Shown here piece after piece: positions 56,739 through 64,000 of a stretch of DNA of 64,000 bases. The stretch covers positions 62,001 through 126,000 of the forward strand of contig NZ_NEGJ01000002.1 in the NCBI RefSeq assembly GCF_002135415.1, given 5' to 3'. The number at the start of each line of letters is the position of its first letter. The first letter of the stretch is position 1. Below the pieces are notes generated by a model, which was not told the DNA's origin, ran no database searches, and saw nothing but the letters and a program-made list of their open reading frames with translations. Source of the DNA: Acinetobacter sp. ANC 3832 (GTDB taxonomy: Bacteria > Pseudomonadota > Gammaproteobacteria > Pseudomonadales > Moraxellaceae). The position numbers and the translations under genes were made by a program.

Positions 56739-57893
56739 TTATAGAAACTCTTCCAAAACTGAATTTAAAAATACATGCCCTTGTTCAGTACAGGCGAGTC
56801 GATTTTGATCTTCAACCATTAGTTTTCGTGAACGCAATGACGTTAAAACTTGATCTAAACTTGCTAAATCTAAACCTGTACGCTCCGCATAAAGTTGAGT
56901 TTCAACACCTTTATTTAAACGCAAAGCATTCATCATAAATTCAAATGGCATTTCTGTTGCTTCAATCTTTTTATATTGAAGATTTTCAGCAGGTACTTTG
57001 GCTAAATAATCTTTCGGTAAACGGGTTTTTTGAAAACGATAGACACCATCTGCTTGTGTAACTTTGCCATGCGCCCCTGCACCAATTGCGAGATAATCAC
57101 CAAACTGCCAATAATTTAAATTATGGGTAGATGGCTTTTCCTTACGCCAAGCGGATACTTCATAGTTCACAAAACCATTGGCTTTTAAATAGGCTTCGCC
57201 CTGTTCCTGAATATCTTCCAACACATCATCTACAGGCAGTACAGGCTGTGTTCTAAAAAATACTGTATTCGGTTCAATGGTCAATTGATACCACGAGACA
57301 TGCGTTGCGCCATTTTCCACTGCCAGTTTTAAATCGAACAAAGCCTGTTCTAAAGTCTGTTCAGGCAAACCATGCATCAAGTCGACATTGACTCGTTCGA
57401 AACCAGCTTCTTTGGCATTATGAATGGCATGAATCGCATCATCATTGCTATGAATTCGACCTAATTTTTTTAAATGATCAGTATTAAAACTTTGCACACC
57501 TATAGAAAGACGATTGATTCCTGCTGCCAAATAATCTGCAAAAGGATCATGCTCCACTGTTCCAGGATTGGCTTCCAAGGTAATTTCACAACCACTTTCA
57601 AAAGGAATGATGCTTTTCAGTTGTTGAAATAACCAGACATAGGCTTTGGCTGAAATTAAAGACGGCGTTCCACCCCCAATAAATACACTGTGAATTTGAC
57701 GTCCTTGAGCGAAATCAATCTGCGTTTTAAAATCTTCAACCAAGGCATTTAAATATTCTTGTTCTAAATCTAAAGACAGTTTCCCATCAGGCACAGCATG
57801 TGAATTAAAGTCACAATACGGACACTTCCGCACGCACCACGGCATATGAATGTATAAAGACAAAGGAACAAGTACAGGATTTAAATCAGCCAA
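56739..57893 (-). CDS. hemW: Radical SAM haem chaperone HemW
   Basis: 384 residues. The radical-SAM cluster motif C-x3-C-x2-C is Cys20, Cys24 and Cys27 (PWCVRKCPYCDF), followed by FIGGGTPSL and SIGVQSFN. HemN-type enzymes have an extended N-terminus and further residues; the short N-terminus here fits HemW, which binds haem rather than oxidising coproporphyrinogen. Older labels call it oxygen-independent coproporphyrinogen oxidase. Confidence 0.9.
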   Translation of the reverse strand: MADLNPVLVPLSLYIHMPWCVRKCPYCDFNSHAVPDGKLSLDLEQEYLNALVEDFKTQIDFAQGRQIHSVFIGGGTPSLISAKAYVWLFQQLKSIIPFESGCEITLEANPGTVEHDPFADYLAAGINRLSIGVQSFNTDHLKKLGRIHSNDDAIHAIHNAKEAGFERVNVDLMHGLPEQTLEQALFDLKLAVENGATHVSWYQLTIEPNTVFFRTQPVLPVDDVLEDIQEQGEAYLKANGFVNYEVSAWRKEKPSTHNLNYWQFGDYLAIGAGAHGKVTQADGVYRFQKTRLPKDYLAKVPAENLQYKKIEATEMPFEFMMNALRLNKGVETQLYAERTGLDLASLDQVLTSLRSRKLMVEDQNRLACTEQGHVFLNSVLEEFL

Positions 57894-58008
57894 GGAACAA
57901 GCTCAAAACAAAACAAAAATCTATTTTAGCATGCCTTCATAAGAACACTGAGCGAATGTCATCGATTTGAATTAGACTGTTTAAAACCAAGAAGAATGAG
58001 ATAAGAAT

Positions 58009-58470
58009 ATGCTGAAAATATCCAGTCACTTGCTTGCACTTTCCCCCTTAGCCATCGGGATTGGAATTGCCATGACTTTTCAAACGGCAATTAACAGCCA
58101 ATTAAGGGAATATGTATATTCGCCCTTACAAGCTGCCCTTTTATCCTTTTTGGTTGGTACAATTGTTTTAGCTGTTTTGGTGTTTTTTCAGCACGCACCC
58201 AAACCCAGTTTAGCCACTTTAGCCAACATTCCATGGTTTTTATGGATGGGTGGATGCTTAGGTGTTTATGCCATTAGTATCAGTATTTTTACTGCGCCTA
58301 AGCTTGGTTTTCTGACCTTATCTGGGTTGATTATTTTTGGGCAAATGGTTATGTCGATGCTTGTTGATCAATTTGGCTGGCTCGGTATCGAAAAAACACC
58401 AATTTCATGGCAACGCTTTTTAGGTGCGATTGTTATTTTTTCAGGGGTACTTTTAACCCTGCAACGCTAA
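58009..58470 (+). CDS. DMT-superfamily membrane protein (DUF606/YdcZ)
   Basis: 153 residues with about five hydrophobic helices; the segments MTFQTAINSQLREYVYSPLQ and GGCLGVYAISISIFTAPKLG are typical of the DUF606 family of half-size drug/metabolite transporters. Substrate unknown. It is 33 bases ahead of the MATE gene on the same strand and may be transcribed with it. Confidence 0.8.
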   Translation: MLKISSHLLALSPLAIGIGIAMTFQTAINSQLREYVYSPLQAALLSFLVGTIVLAVLVFFQHAPKPSLATLANIPWFLWMGGCLGVYAISISIFTAPKLGFLTLSGLIIFGQMVMSMLVDQFGWLGIEKTPISWQRFLGAIVIFSGVLLTLQR

Positions 58471-58503
58471 ATCCTAACTTTACGAATTAAAACGAGTACT
58501 TTT

Positions 58504-59862
58504 GTGTCAAATGCTACGACTGTTACGACCACCCGCTTTGAATTAAAGCAACTCTTCCACCTCATGATTCCAATATTGGTGACGCAATTTGCACAGGCAG
58601 GTTTCGGACTGATTGATACCATTATGGCGGGGCATTTATCCCCACAAGACCTTGCTTCAATTGCTGTGGGTGTGGGGCTGTGGATTCCAATCATGTTGTT
58701 ATTCAGCGGTATTATGATTGCCACTACACCACTCGTTGCGGAAGCCAATGGTGCACGTACACCTGAACAAATCCCTTCTATTGTACGTCAGTCACTTTGG
58801 GTTGCTTTGATTCTTGGCATCATTGCCATGCTCATCCTGCAAACCATGCCTTTGCTTTTACCTATTCTAGGTGTGCCTGAAAATTTATTGCCTAAAGCCA
58901 GTTTATTTTTACATGCCATTGGTTTTGGTATGCCCGCAGTCACCATGTACGCCGCATTACGGGGCTATTCCGAAGCTTTAGGCTATCCACGCCCTGTGAC
59001 AGCAATCAGCTTAATTGCACTGGTTGCACTGATTCCGCTGAATTTTTTATTCATGTATGGTATTGGGCCTATTCCACATTTAGGCAGTGCAGGCTGTGGT
59101 TTTGCCACAGCAATTTTGCAATGGTTGATGTTTATCAGCTTGGCGAGCTATGTTTTTAAAGCCAAGCGTTATCAGAAAACGCAGCCTTTTGCACTTTGGG
59201 AAAAATTGAATAGCTATTGGATTAAACGTATTCTCAAACTGGGTTTACCCATTGGTTTAGCGATATTTTTTGAAGTGAGTATTTTTAGTACAGCAGCTAT
59301 TATCCTCAGCCCTTTGGGTGAGATCACCGTTGCAGCGCATCAAATTGCCATTTCTGTAACCTCACAACTCTTCATGATTCCCATGTCTTTAGCAATTGCC
59401 TTAACCATTCGTGTTGGTACATATTATGGTGAAAAAAACTGGGATGCGATGCGTAAAGTTCAAGTACTAGGACTTGCGACAGGAACCGTTTTTGCATTGA
59501 TCACCATGTTATTGATGTGGTTACTTCGTGCTGAAATTGTCGCCGCCTACACTTCTGATTATGAGGTCACACAAATTGCCGTCTATCTCATTCTCTTTGC
59601 CATCGCTTATCAACTCATGGATGCCTGGCAAGTCAGTGCTGCAGGTTGTTTACGTGGTATGCAAGATACTAAAGGCCCGATGTGGATCACCATGTTTGCT
59701 TATTGGGTGATTGCATTCCCTGTCGGCATTTACTTGGCTCGCTTTACAGAGATGGGGGCAGCAGGTGTTTGGGTCGGCTTAATTGTCGGTTTAAGTATTG
59801 CCTGTGTACTATTACTGACACGCTTGCACATGAATAATAAAAGATTGAGCTTCAATAATTAA
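58504..59862 (+). CDS. abeM: MATE-family multidrug efflux pump, AbeM-like
   Basis: Inner-membrane proton- or sodium-driven antiporter, 452 residues, 12 predicted helices. It matches my memory of A. baumannii AbeM closely (FELKQLFHLMIPILVTQFAQ, DTIMAGHLS, RGYSEALGYPRPVT, AAHQIAISVTSQLFM, SAAGCLRGMQDT). AbeM exports fluoroquinolones, dyes and other cations. The start codon is GTG with only a weak ribosome site. Confidence 0.88.
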   Translation: MSNATTVTTTRFELKQLFHLMIPILVTQFAQAGFGLIDTIMAGHLSPQDLASIAVGVGLWIPIMLLFSGIMIATTPLVAEANGARTPEQIPSIVRQSLWVALILGIIAMLILQTMPLLLPILGVPENLLPKASLFLHAIGFGMPAVTMYAALRGYSEALGYPRPVTAISLIALVALIPLNFLFMYGIGPIPHLGSAGCGFATAILQWLMFISLASYVFKAKRYQKTQPFALWEKLNSYWIKRILKLGLPIGLAIFFEVSIFSTAAIILSPLGEITVAAHQIAISVTSQLFMIPMSLAIALTIRVGTYYGEKNWDAMRKVQVLGLATGTVFALITMLLMWLLRAEIVAAYTSDYEVTQIAVYLILFAIAYQLMDAWQVSAAGCLRGMQDTKGPMWITMFAYWVIAFPVGIYLARFTEMGAAGVWVGLIVGLSIACVLLLTRLHMNNKRLSFNN

Positions 59863-59870
59863 TGACTTAT

Positions 59871-59911
59871 AGATTTTCCCTAAAACTTTGAAATGTGCTT
59901 AGGGAAAATCT
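59871..59911. terminator. Hairpin between abeM and the DUF1737 gene
   Basis: A perfect 13-bp stem AGATTTTCCCTAA/TTAGGGAAAATCT with a 15-base loop, between converging genes. There is no T-run, so it may work as a processing or Rho-linked end. Confidence 0.5.
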
Positions 59912-59949
59912 GGATCATCCTGTTTATTCATTATGATACCAATTGATCA

Positions 59950-60162
59950 TTATATTTGTTGATCTATTGCATTTCTCAGACTCTGAGATATCTCTGATTC
60001 ATCTGCAACTTCTTTCATCATCGCTTGCCCAACAATGACATCGATACCATTAAACGTCATGGTTGGTGAACCATACAATTCATAACCATCATTCAAAGCT
60101 TTGGTCACTCTTGCACAAAAATTTACATCATCTTTACCGGTTAAATAACGATAAACCTTCAT
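59950..60162 (-). CDS. DUF1737 protein
   Basis: 70 residues. YRYLTGKDDVNFCARVTKALNDGYELYGSPTMTF is the family hallmark of DUF1737, a small soluble protein of unknown role. It is a single gene. Confidence 0.75.
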   Translation of the reverse strand: MKVYRYLTGKDDVNFCARVTKALNDGYELYGSPTMTFNGIDVIVGQAMMKEVADESEISQSLRNAIDQQI

Positions 60163-60362
60163 ATCATCCCATCAATATCTCAATTTTCATGCATTTTAAT
60201 CCATTTCACTTTGCGATATGCTCAATCGGTCTGAGTTTGCTTATCGTTTAATAAAATAGCCAAGAAGAAACAATATCTTAACAATTTAAAGTAGGCAGTC
60301 TGTAATTTGTCGCCTATGATCAAAAATAGAAAAACTTTATCTAAGTTTAGGAATCAATACGA

Positions 60363-61664
60363 ATGTCAAAAAATTCCAGCACACCCGGTCGACGTTTTAT
60401 GAAACTTGCCAGTATGACGGCAAGTATCGCAACCAAAACGGTGTCAAACTCCATTCGTAACTTTAATGCAGATGAAGAACAAAAAAACGAATCTCGCAGT
60501 AAACTCTTTCAAGACATTGGTATTCAAATTGCTGACACCTTAGGTGAAATGAAAGGTGCGGTGATGAAGGTTGGACAAATCGCATCACAATATAAAGATA
60601 TTTTCCCACCTGAAGTCGCTAGAGCCATTGCCAAATTACAACGCCAAGCACCTGCCATGCCTTTTGCTGAAATTAAACAACAAGTCGAAAAAGAACTTGG
60701 AAAGCCTTTAGATAAAACTTTTAAACATTTTGATGAACAACCTTTTGCCGCTGCTTCAATTGGTCAAGTACATAAAGCAACTCTACTAAATGGCACAGAA
60801 GTTGTGGTTAAAGTGCAATATCCAGGGGTAGATGAAGCCTGTGAAAGTGACTTAAAACAAGTTCGTTTAGCATTACGCTTAATGGGTGTGTTAAAGGTTG
60901 ATAAAAAACTACAAGATCGTCTGTTTAAAGAAATTCAAGACAGCTTACATGAAGAACTCAATTACGAAATTGAAGCACAGAACTTACAAGTTTTCCACAC
61001 CTTCCACCAAGCTCTCGATTCAAAAATTATTATCCCTCAAGTCTACTTAGATTACTCAACGCGCCGTGTTTTAACACTGAGTTTTGAAAAAGGTGAAAGT
61101 ATTGAAACTGCGAGTACTTGGGATCTTCATGTTCGCAATGAATTAGGTCGTCGCTTGGTTCAAGCTTTAGGACAAGAAATTTTCTTCTTAAAACGATTCC
61201 ATTGTGATCCACATCCAGGCAACTTTGCATTTAGAGAAGATGGCAGTGTGATTATTTATGATTTTGGTGGGGTCAAAACCTTATCCAATGAGTTAATTAC
61301 TCACTTTAAAGTCTTGGTTCGTGCTGCACGTAAACAAGATATTGCAACCATTGAAGATCATCTGATTACCTTAGATGCACTGGTTGAAAAAGGTAAATTT
61401 CCTGAAGAGTTATATAAAGATTGGCTCGAGGTTTTATTGCGTCCACTCACGACTCAATATGATTTTACTGAAAACTCAGCCCATCATGATGGTGTCCGTT
61501 TAGTGAAGAAATCTTTGAAATATTGGGATGCATTCAAACCCTCTCCAGATACTTTAATGGTCAATCGAACCATTTCAGGGCAATACTGGAATTTAATTCA
61601 TTTAAAAGTGAATGATAATTTAAATGATTTATTTGAAGAACTGGTTCCCACACTAGGTGAATAA
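60363..61664 (+). CDS. ABC1/ADCK (UbiB-like) atypical kinase
   Basis: 433 residues of the ABC1/COQ8 family. Family marks: the KxGQ motif in MKVGQIASQ (about 69-77), AAASIGQVHKA replacing the P-loop, the catalytic-loop HCDPHPGNFAF, and YDFGGVK in place of DFG. It is shorter than UbiB (about 540) and lacks C-terminal membrane helices, so it is a paralogue rather than UbiB itself. Likely role is in lipid or quinone metabolism; this is inference from the family. AGGAA lies upstream of the ATG. Confidence 0.85.
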   Translation: MSKNSSTPGRRFMKLASMTASIATKTVSNSIRNFNADEEQKNESRSKLFQDIGIQIADTLGEMKGAVMKVGQIASQYKDIFPPEVARAIAKLQRQAPAMPFAEIKQQVEKELGKPLDKTFKHFDEQPFAAASIGQVHKATLLNGTEVVVKVQYPGVDEACESDLKQVRLALRLMGVLKVDKKLQDRLFKEIQDSLHEELNYEIEAQNLQVFHTFHQALDSKIIIPQVYLDYSTRRVLTLSFEKGESIETASTWDLHVRNELGRRLVQALGQEIFFLKRFHCDPHPGNFAFREDGSVIIYDFGGVKTLSNELITHFKVLVRAARKQDIATIEDHLITLDALVEKGKFPEELYKDWLEVLLRPLTTQYDFTENSAHHDGVRLVKKSLKYWDAFKPSPDTLMVNRTISGQYWNLIHLKVNDNLNDLFEELVPTLGE

Positions 61665-61701
61665 AAAGCTTTTTTCATGATTTGACAACTGAGATCAATT
61701 A

Positions 61702-61724
61702 AATGTAATATTATAACATTACAT
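61702..61724 (+). promoter_or_regulatory. Zur-box-like operator before rpmE2
   Basis: AATGTAATATTATAACATTA is the core of a near-perfect palindrome and fits the Zur consensus built around ATGTTAT ... ATAACAT. It ends 22 bases before the ATG and overlaps the -10 (TAATAT) of a promoter whose -35 is TTGACA (61682-61687). Bound Zur would block transcription when zinc is plentiful. Confidence 0.75.
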
Positions 61725-61745
61725 AAATCTTCAATAGGTCAAATC

Positions 61746-61994
61746 ATGCGTGTAAATATTCATCCGCAATATCAAGAAGTGCTGTTTCACGATACCAATG
61801 CTGATGCCTACTTCATTATTGGTAGCACGATTCAAACCAAACACAACAAAGAATATCAAGGTAAAAGCTATCCCTATGTCACGCTTGATATTTCAAGTGC
61901 ATCACATCCATTTTATACAGGCGAAGTTCGCCAAGTAGGCAACGAAGGACGTGTAGCTAGTTTCAATAAACGCTTCTCACGTTTTAAACGTTAA
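61746..61994 (+). CDS. rpmE2: 50S ribosomal protein L31 type B, zinc-free paralogue
   Basis: 82 residues; [23 protein letters not shown] and [22 protein letters not shown] fit the L31 type B (YkgM) family. It has no cysteine at all, so it lacks the zinc site of normal L31. Such paralogues replace zinc L31 in zinc starvation and are repressed by Zur; the box upstream supports this here. Confidence 0.93.
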   Translation: MRVNIHPQYQEVLFHDTNADAYFIIGSTIQTKHNKEYQGKSYPYVTLDISSASHPFYTGEVRQVGNEGRVASFNKRFSRFKR

Positions 61995-62095
61995 TTTTTC
62001 TTTAAGCTTCGTATTTTATAGTGAATAATATTGAAACACTTTAGAAGTTTAAGCGTACTCCTCCTGCTTAAGCTTCTTTTTTTATGTCTAGTTTT

Positions 62096-62476
62096 TTAAT
62101 GAGTTTTTAATAAAATTTGAAAAATATAAAAGCCAATGGCTAAACAAACCACACCCATAATGACACTAGAAACAGTATAAGCAAAAGCGATTGGAAACTG
62201 CCCTTGACGAATGAGTTGGAAGGTTTCCAGACCAAAACTCGAAAACGTGGTAAATCCACCTAAGATTCCAACCATTAATAATAAGCGTGCTTCATTTTGT
62301 AGAACTGGATAACGTTGCGAAAAAGCAAAAAAAATACCTGCCAAGAAACATCCAAGCAGATTAATGGACCATGTTGCCCATGGGAACATGCTATGGGGTT
62401 TGCTCATCAGAAAACCGGCACCATAACGTAAGCTTGCCCCAATTGCTCCACCACATGCGACCAACAACCAATTCAT
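62096..62476 (-). CDS. crcB: Fluoride channel CrcB/FluC
   Basis: 126 residues with four helices forming a dual-topology dimer that exports fluoride. ACGGAIGASLRYGAGF (8-23) and the break with the sodium-site GGFTTFSSFGLE (about 73-84) are typical. GAGGAG is ten bases upstream of the ATG. I saw no fluoride riboswitch in the short upstream region. Confidence 0.93.
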   Translation of the reverse strand: MNWLLVACGGAIGASLRYGAGFLMSKPHSMFPWATWSINLLGCFLAGIFFAFSQRYPVLQNEARLLLMVGILGGFTTFSSFGLETFQLIRQGQFPIAFAYTVSSVIMGVVCLAIGFYIFQILLKTH

Positions 62477-62583
62477 CTAGTACATTCTCCTCATGTGTAT
62501 AAGTCTTAACTTATCCACAATGTATAACATTTATGTGCACTTCATTAAATTTGGAAGCTTCATTCTAAATAACTATGAATGGC

Positions 62584-63450
62584 TCATTTTTCTAGGGCTT
62601 TTACGGGTTCTTCACTCAGCACATGAAAATCCAAGTTTGGAATATAAAAGCACATTGCAGGGCTATTCACATCCACTCCAAATTCCTCCAAAAGAGGACA
62701 ATCTATCTCGGTAATTTTTAATGTTTGGATATCATTAAAATTAGCCATAATTTTAATATTCCCTTGCGATAATTGACGAGGATCATCCACACATTCTACC
62801 CAAGCATGTTCTTGCGGTACAAGAAATTCAAAAGCTTCATTCCAATGCTGAAAAATATCACACCACTCAATCGGAATTTGCTGAGCTTTTTCACTTTGTA
62901 ATTTCACCTGTAAAGAATATTTTGCATCCATTTCAATTCGAGCTTGTATTTTTAACTCCTGATCCATCCTTTGAACATCATGCTGAAAATTCGGATCATA
63001 TTGCGCAGGCATAGCATCACTGAGGAGTCGTCCACCAAATACATACAGCATTTTATCAACAACGATTTGTTCAAAAATTACCGTTTTGGACACTATGTCA
63101 TCCGCGAGATAAAAGCGCCAATTACTTTGTCTCGGTGATGGGAAAATCTTTCTAAGCGGACCTAAACAATGTAAACCAAAATGATGGTGATGATAAAACA
63201 GAATACTGAATATTGTTTTTCCATCCTTCTCCCATAATTGTATAGGTTCAGGAAAACGATTCTTAACTTTTTCGATATCCACCAGCCAAGACATATAAAC
63301 AGTATCTGTTGCCTGGCTTTCCAAACGTAAAAAAGGTGAAAATCGCATCACAAAACGACGAATTTTTAATAAAACAGATAAAGAGACGAGCCAAATCAGC
63401 AGTCGAAAATATATATTTTTATGGATAAATTTGAATGAATGACGATTCAT
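62584..63450 (-). CDS. DUF2071 (YqjF-like) protein
   Basis: 288 residues. TVYMSWLVDIEKVKNRFPEPIQLWE (about 50-74) and WRFYLADDI are DUF2071-like. A hydrophobic stretch (about 15-28) near the N-terminus may anchor it. Function unknown. It lies upstream of crcB on the same strand with a 107-base gap. Confidence 0.65.
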   Translation of the reverse strand: MNRHSFKFIHKNIYFRLLIWLVSLSVLLKIRRFVMRFSPFLRLESQATDTVYMSWLVDIEKVKNRFPEPIQLWEKDGKTIFSILFYHHHHFGLHCLGPLRKIFPSPRQSNWRFYLADDIVSKTVIFEQIVVDKMLYVFGGRLLSDAMPAQYDPNFQHDVQRMDQELKIQARIEMDAKYSLQVKLQSEKAQQIPIEWCDIFQHWNEAFEFLVPQEHAWVECVDDPRQLSQGNIKIMANFNDIQTLKITEIDCPLLEEFGVDVNSPAMCFYIPNLDFHVLSEEPVKALEK

Positions 63451-63603
63451 AAGACTATTAATAATAACTTTTTAATTTATATTTAAATGAAGCATGATCT
63501 TAACAAATTAAAAATTATTGAGGTGGAATAATTTGCACATTACCTGACCTTTTTCATTTTTTTAGTTATGATGCTCAAGCAATTTAAATTAGGACTAAAC
63601 CAC

Positions 63604-63936
63604 ATGGCTCTAGAATTATTAAAACAACTTCAAGCAGGCGAAGCGAAATTTGCTGATGTTATCGCATGGATTGAAGCTCGTTACAACCATACAGCAACTG
63701 CATTTAGTAATGGTGAGCAACACAATGCCGCTTCAGAAAACCAAGGCAGTGCTAAAGTCTTTTCTTTTGCCAAACTCAATGATTTAGATCAACAGCAAAC
63801 TTTAAGTTTATTTGCAGAACACTATGCCTCTGTCTTAACCACACCTGAAGCAAGCGATCATCAGAATATCCGTCAATTCATGCAAAATGGCTGGAATGGT
63901 GTGAAATTTGAAGGTACTGCTTTAACAGCAAAATAA
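63604..63936 (+). CDS. HopJ-family protein
   Basis: 110 residues from the ATG at 63604 (MALELLKQLQAGEAKF); ATGs at 63568/63571 are possible but outside family similarity. YNHTATAFSNGEQHN, GSAKVFSFAKLNDL and DHQNIRQFMQNGWNGVKFEG match the HopJ family, named after a Pseudomonas type III effector. It is widespread in bacteria without type III secretion, so it is more likely a household protein of unknown function here. Confidence 0.8.
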   Translation: MALELLKQLQAGEAKFADVIAWIEARYNHTATAFSNGEQHNAASENQGSAKVFSFAKLNDLDQQQTLSLFAEHYASVLTTPEASDHQNIRQFMQNGWNGVKFEGTALTAK

Positions 63937-63952
63937 AAAATCAAAGATTAAC

Positions 63953-63981
63953 AAAAAGGAATCACGCTCGATTCCTTTTTT
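63953..63981 (+). terminator. Terminator of the HopJ-family gene
   Basis: 11-bp stem AAAAAGGAATC/GATTCCTTTTT with a 6-base loop and a T-run. Confidence 0.92.
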
Positions 63982-64000
63982 ATTTTAAAACGCTTATTTA

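Noticed and set aside
62477..62583. Possible fluoride riboswitch upstream of crcB
   Set aside because: The short gap lacks the conserved GC-rich pseudoknot bases of that riboswitch.
63604..63936. Type III secretion effector
   Set aside because: The HopJ name comes from one Pseudomonas member; there are no secretion genes here and the family is widespread.

Overview
The window is a chromosomal segment from an Acinetobacter-type gammaproteobacterium. Supporting signs are AT-rich DNA, an AlmA-type alkane monooxygenase, an AbeM-type MATE pump, an MlaD with the long insert I associate with Acinetobacter, and short compact transcription units. I saw no rRNA, tRNA, CRISPR array or intact mobile element. 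Species-level naming is not possible from sequence reading alone.

Layout. 1-1377 is the 5' part of almA, cut by the window edge. 1575-15126 is the complete S10-spc-alpha ribosomal supercluster on the minus strand (rpsJ to rplQ, 28 genes including secY and rpoA). It has a near-consensus promoter and a hairpin-rich leader at 15127-15327 and a terminator at 1514-1539. 15401-19096 holds a glutamine amidotransferase, a cystathionine beta-lyase-type PLP enzyme and a HerA-like ATPase. 19147-22978 is the most interesting part. Two NsrR-like Rrf2 repressors flank a DUF3050 protein, a hemerythrin-like protein and a reduced flavohaemoglobin, with operators that fit the NsrR consensus. 23069-38013 carries engB, a ferritin-like protein, a dicarboxylate symporter, tesB, plsB, a DKNYY-like protein, an SDR protein, recG, comF, a Nudix/LOG pair and corA.

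38026-41249 is the mlaFEDCB operon for outer-membrane lipid asymmetry. 41674-43626 is a DEAD-box RNA helicase with a repeat-rich tail and a roughly 270-nt leader. A broken P-loop kinase-like gene lies at 44227-44782. Then follow suhB, dxs, ribA, hemF, a small membrane protein behind a Fur-like box, aroE, a large lipoprotein, an acyl-CoA dehydrogenase, a 37-codon membrane peptide, hemW, abeM, an ABC1 kinase-like gene, rpmE2 behind a Zur-like box, crcB, a DUF2071 gene and a HopJ-family gene.

How the parts fit. Most of the window is core housekeeping: translation, lipid, isoprenoid, haem and riboflavin synthesis, and envelope upkeep. The parts that look condition-responsive are the nitric-oxide-type island (NsrR/Fe-S sensing), the Zur-type ribosomal protein swap, the Fur-type small membrane gene and the DEAD-box leader. 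All operator calls are by eye against remembered consensus sequences and have not been scored.
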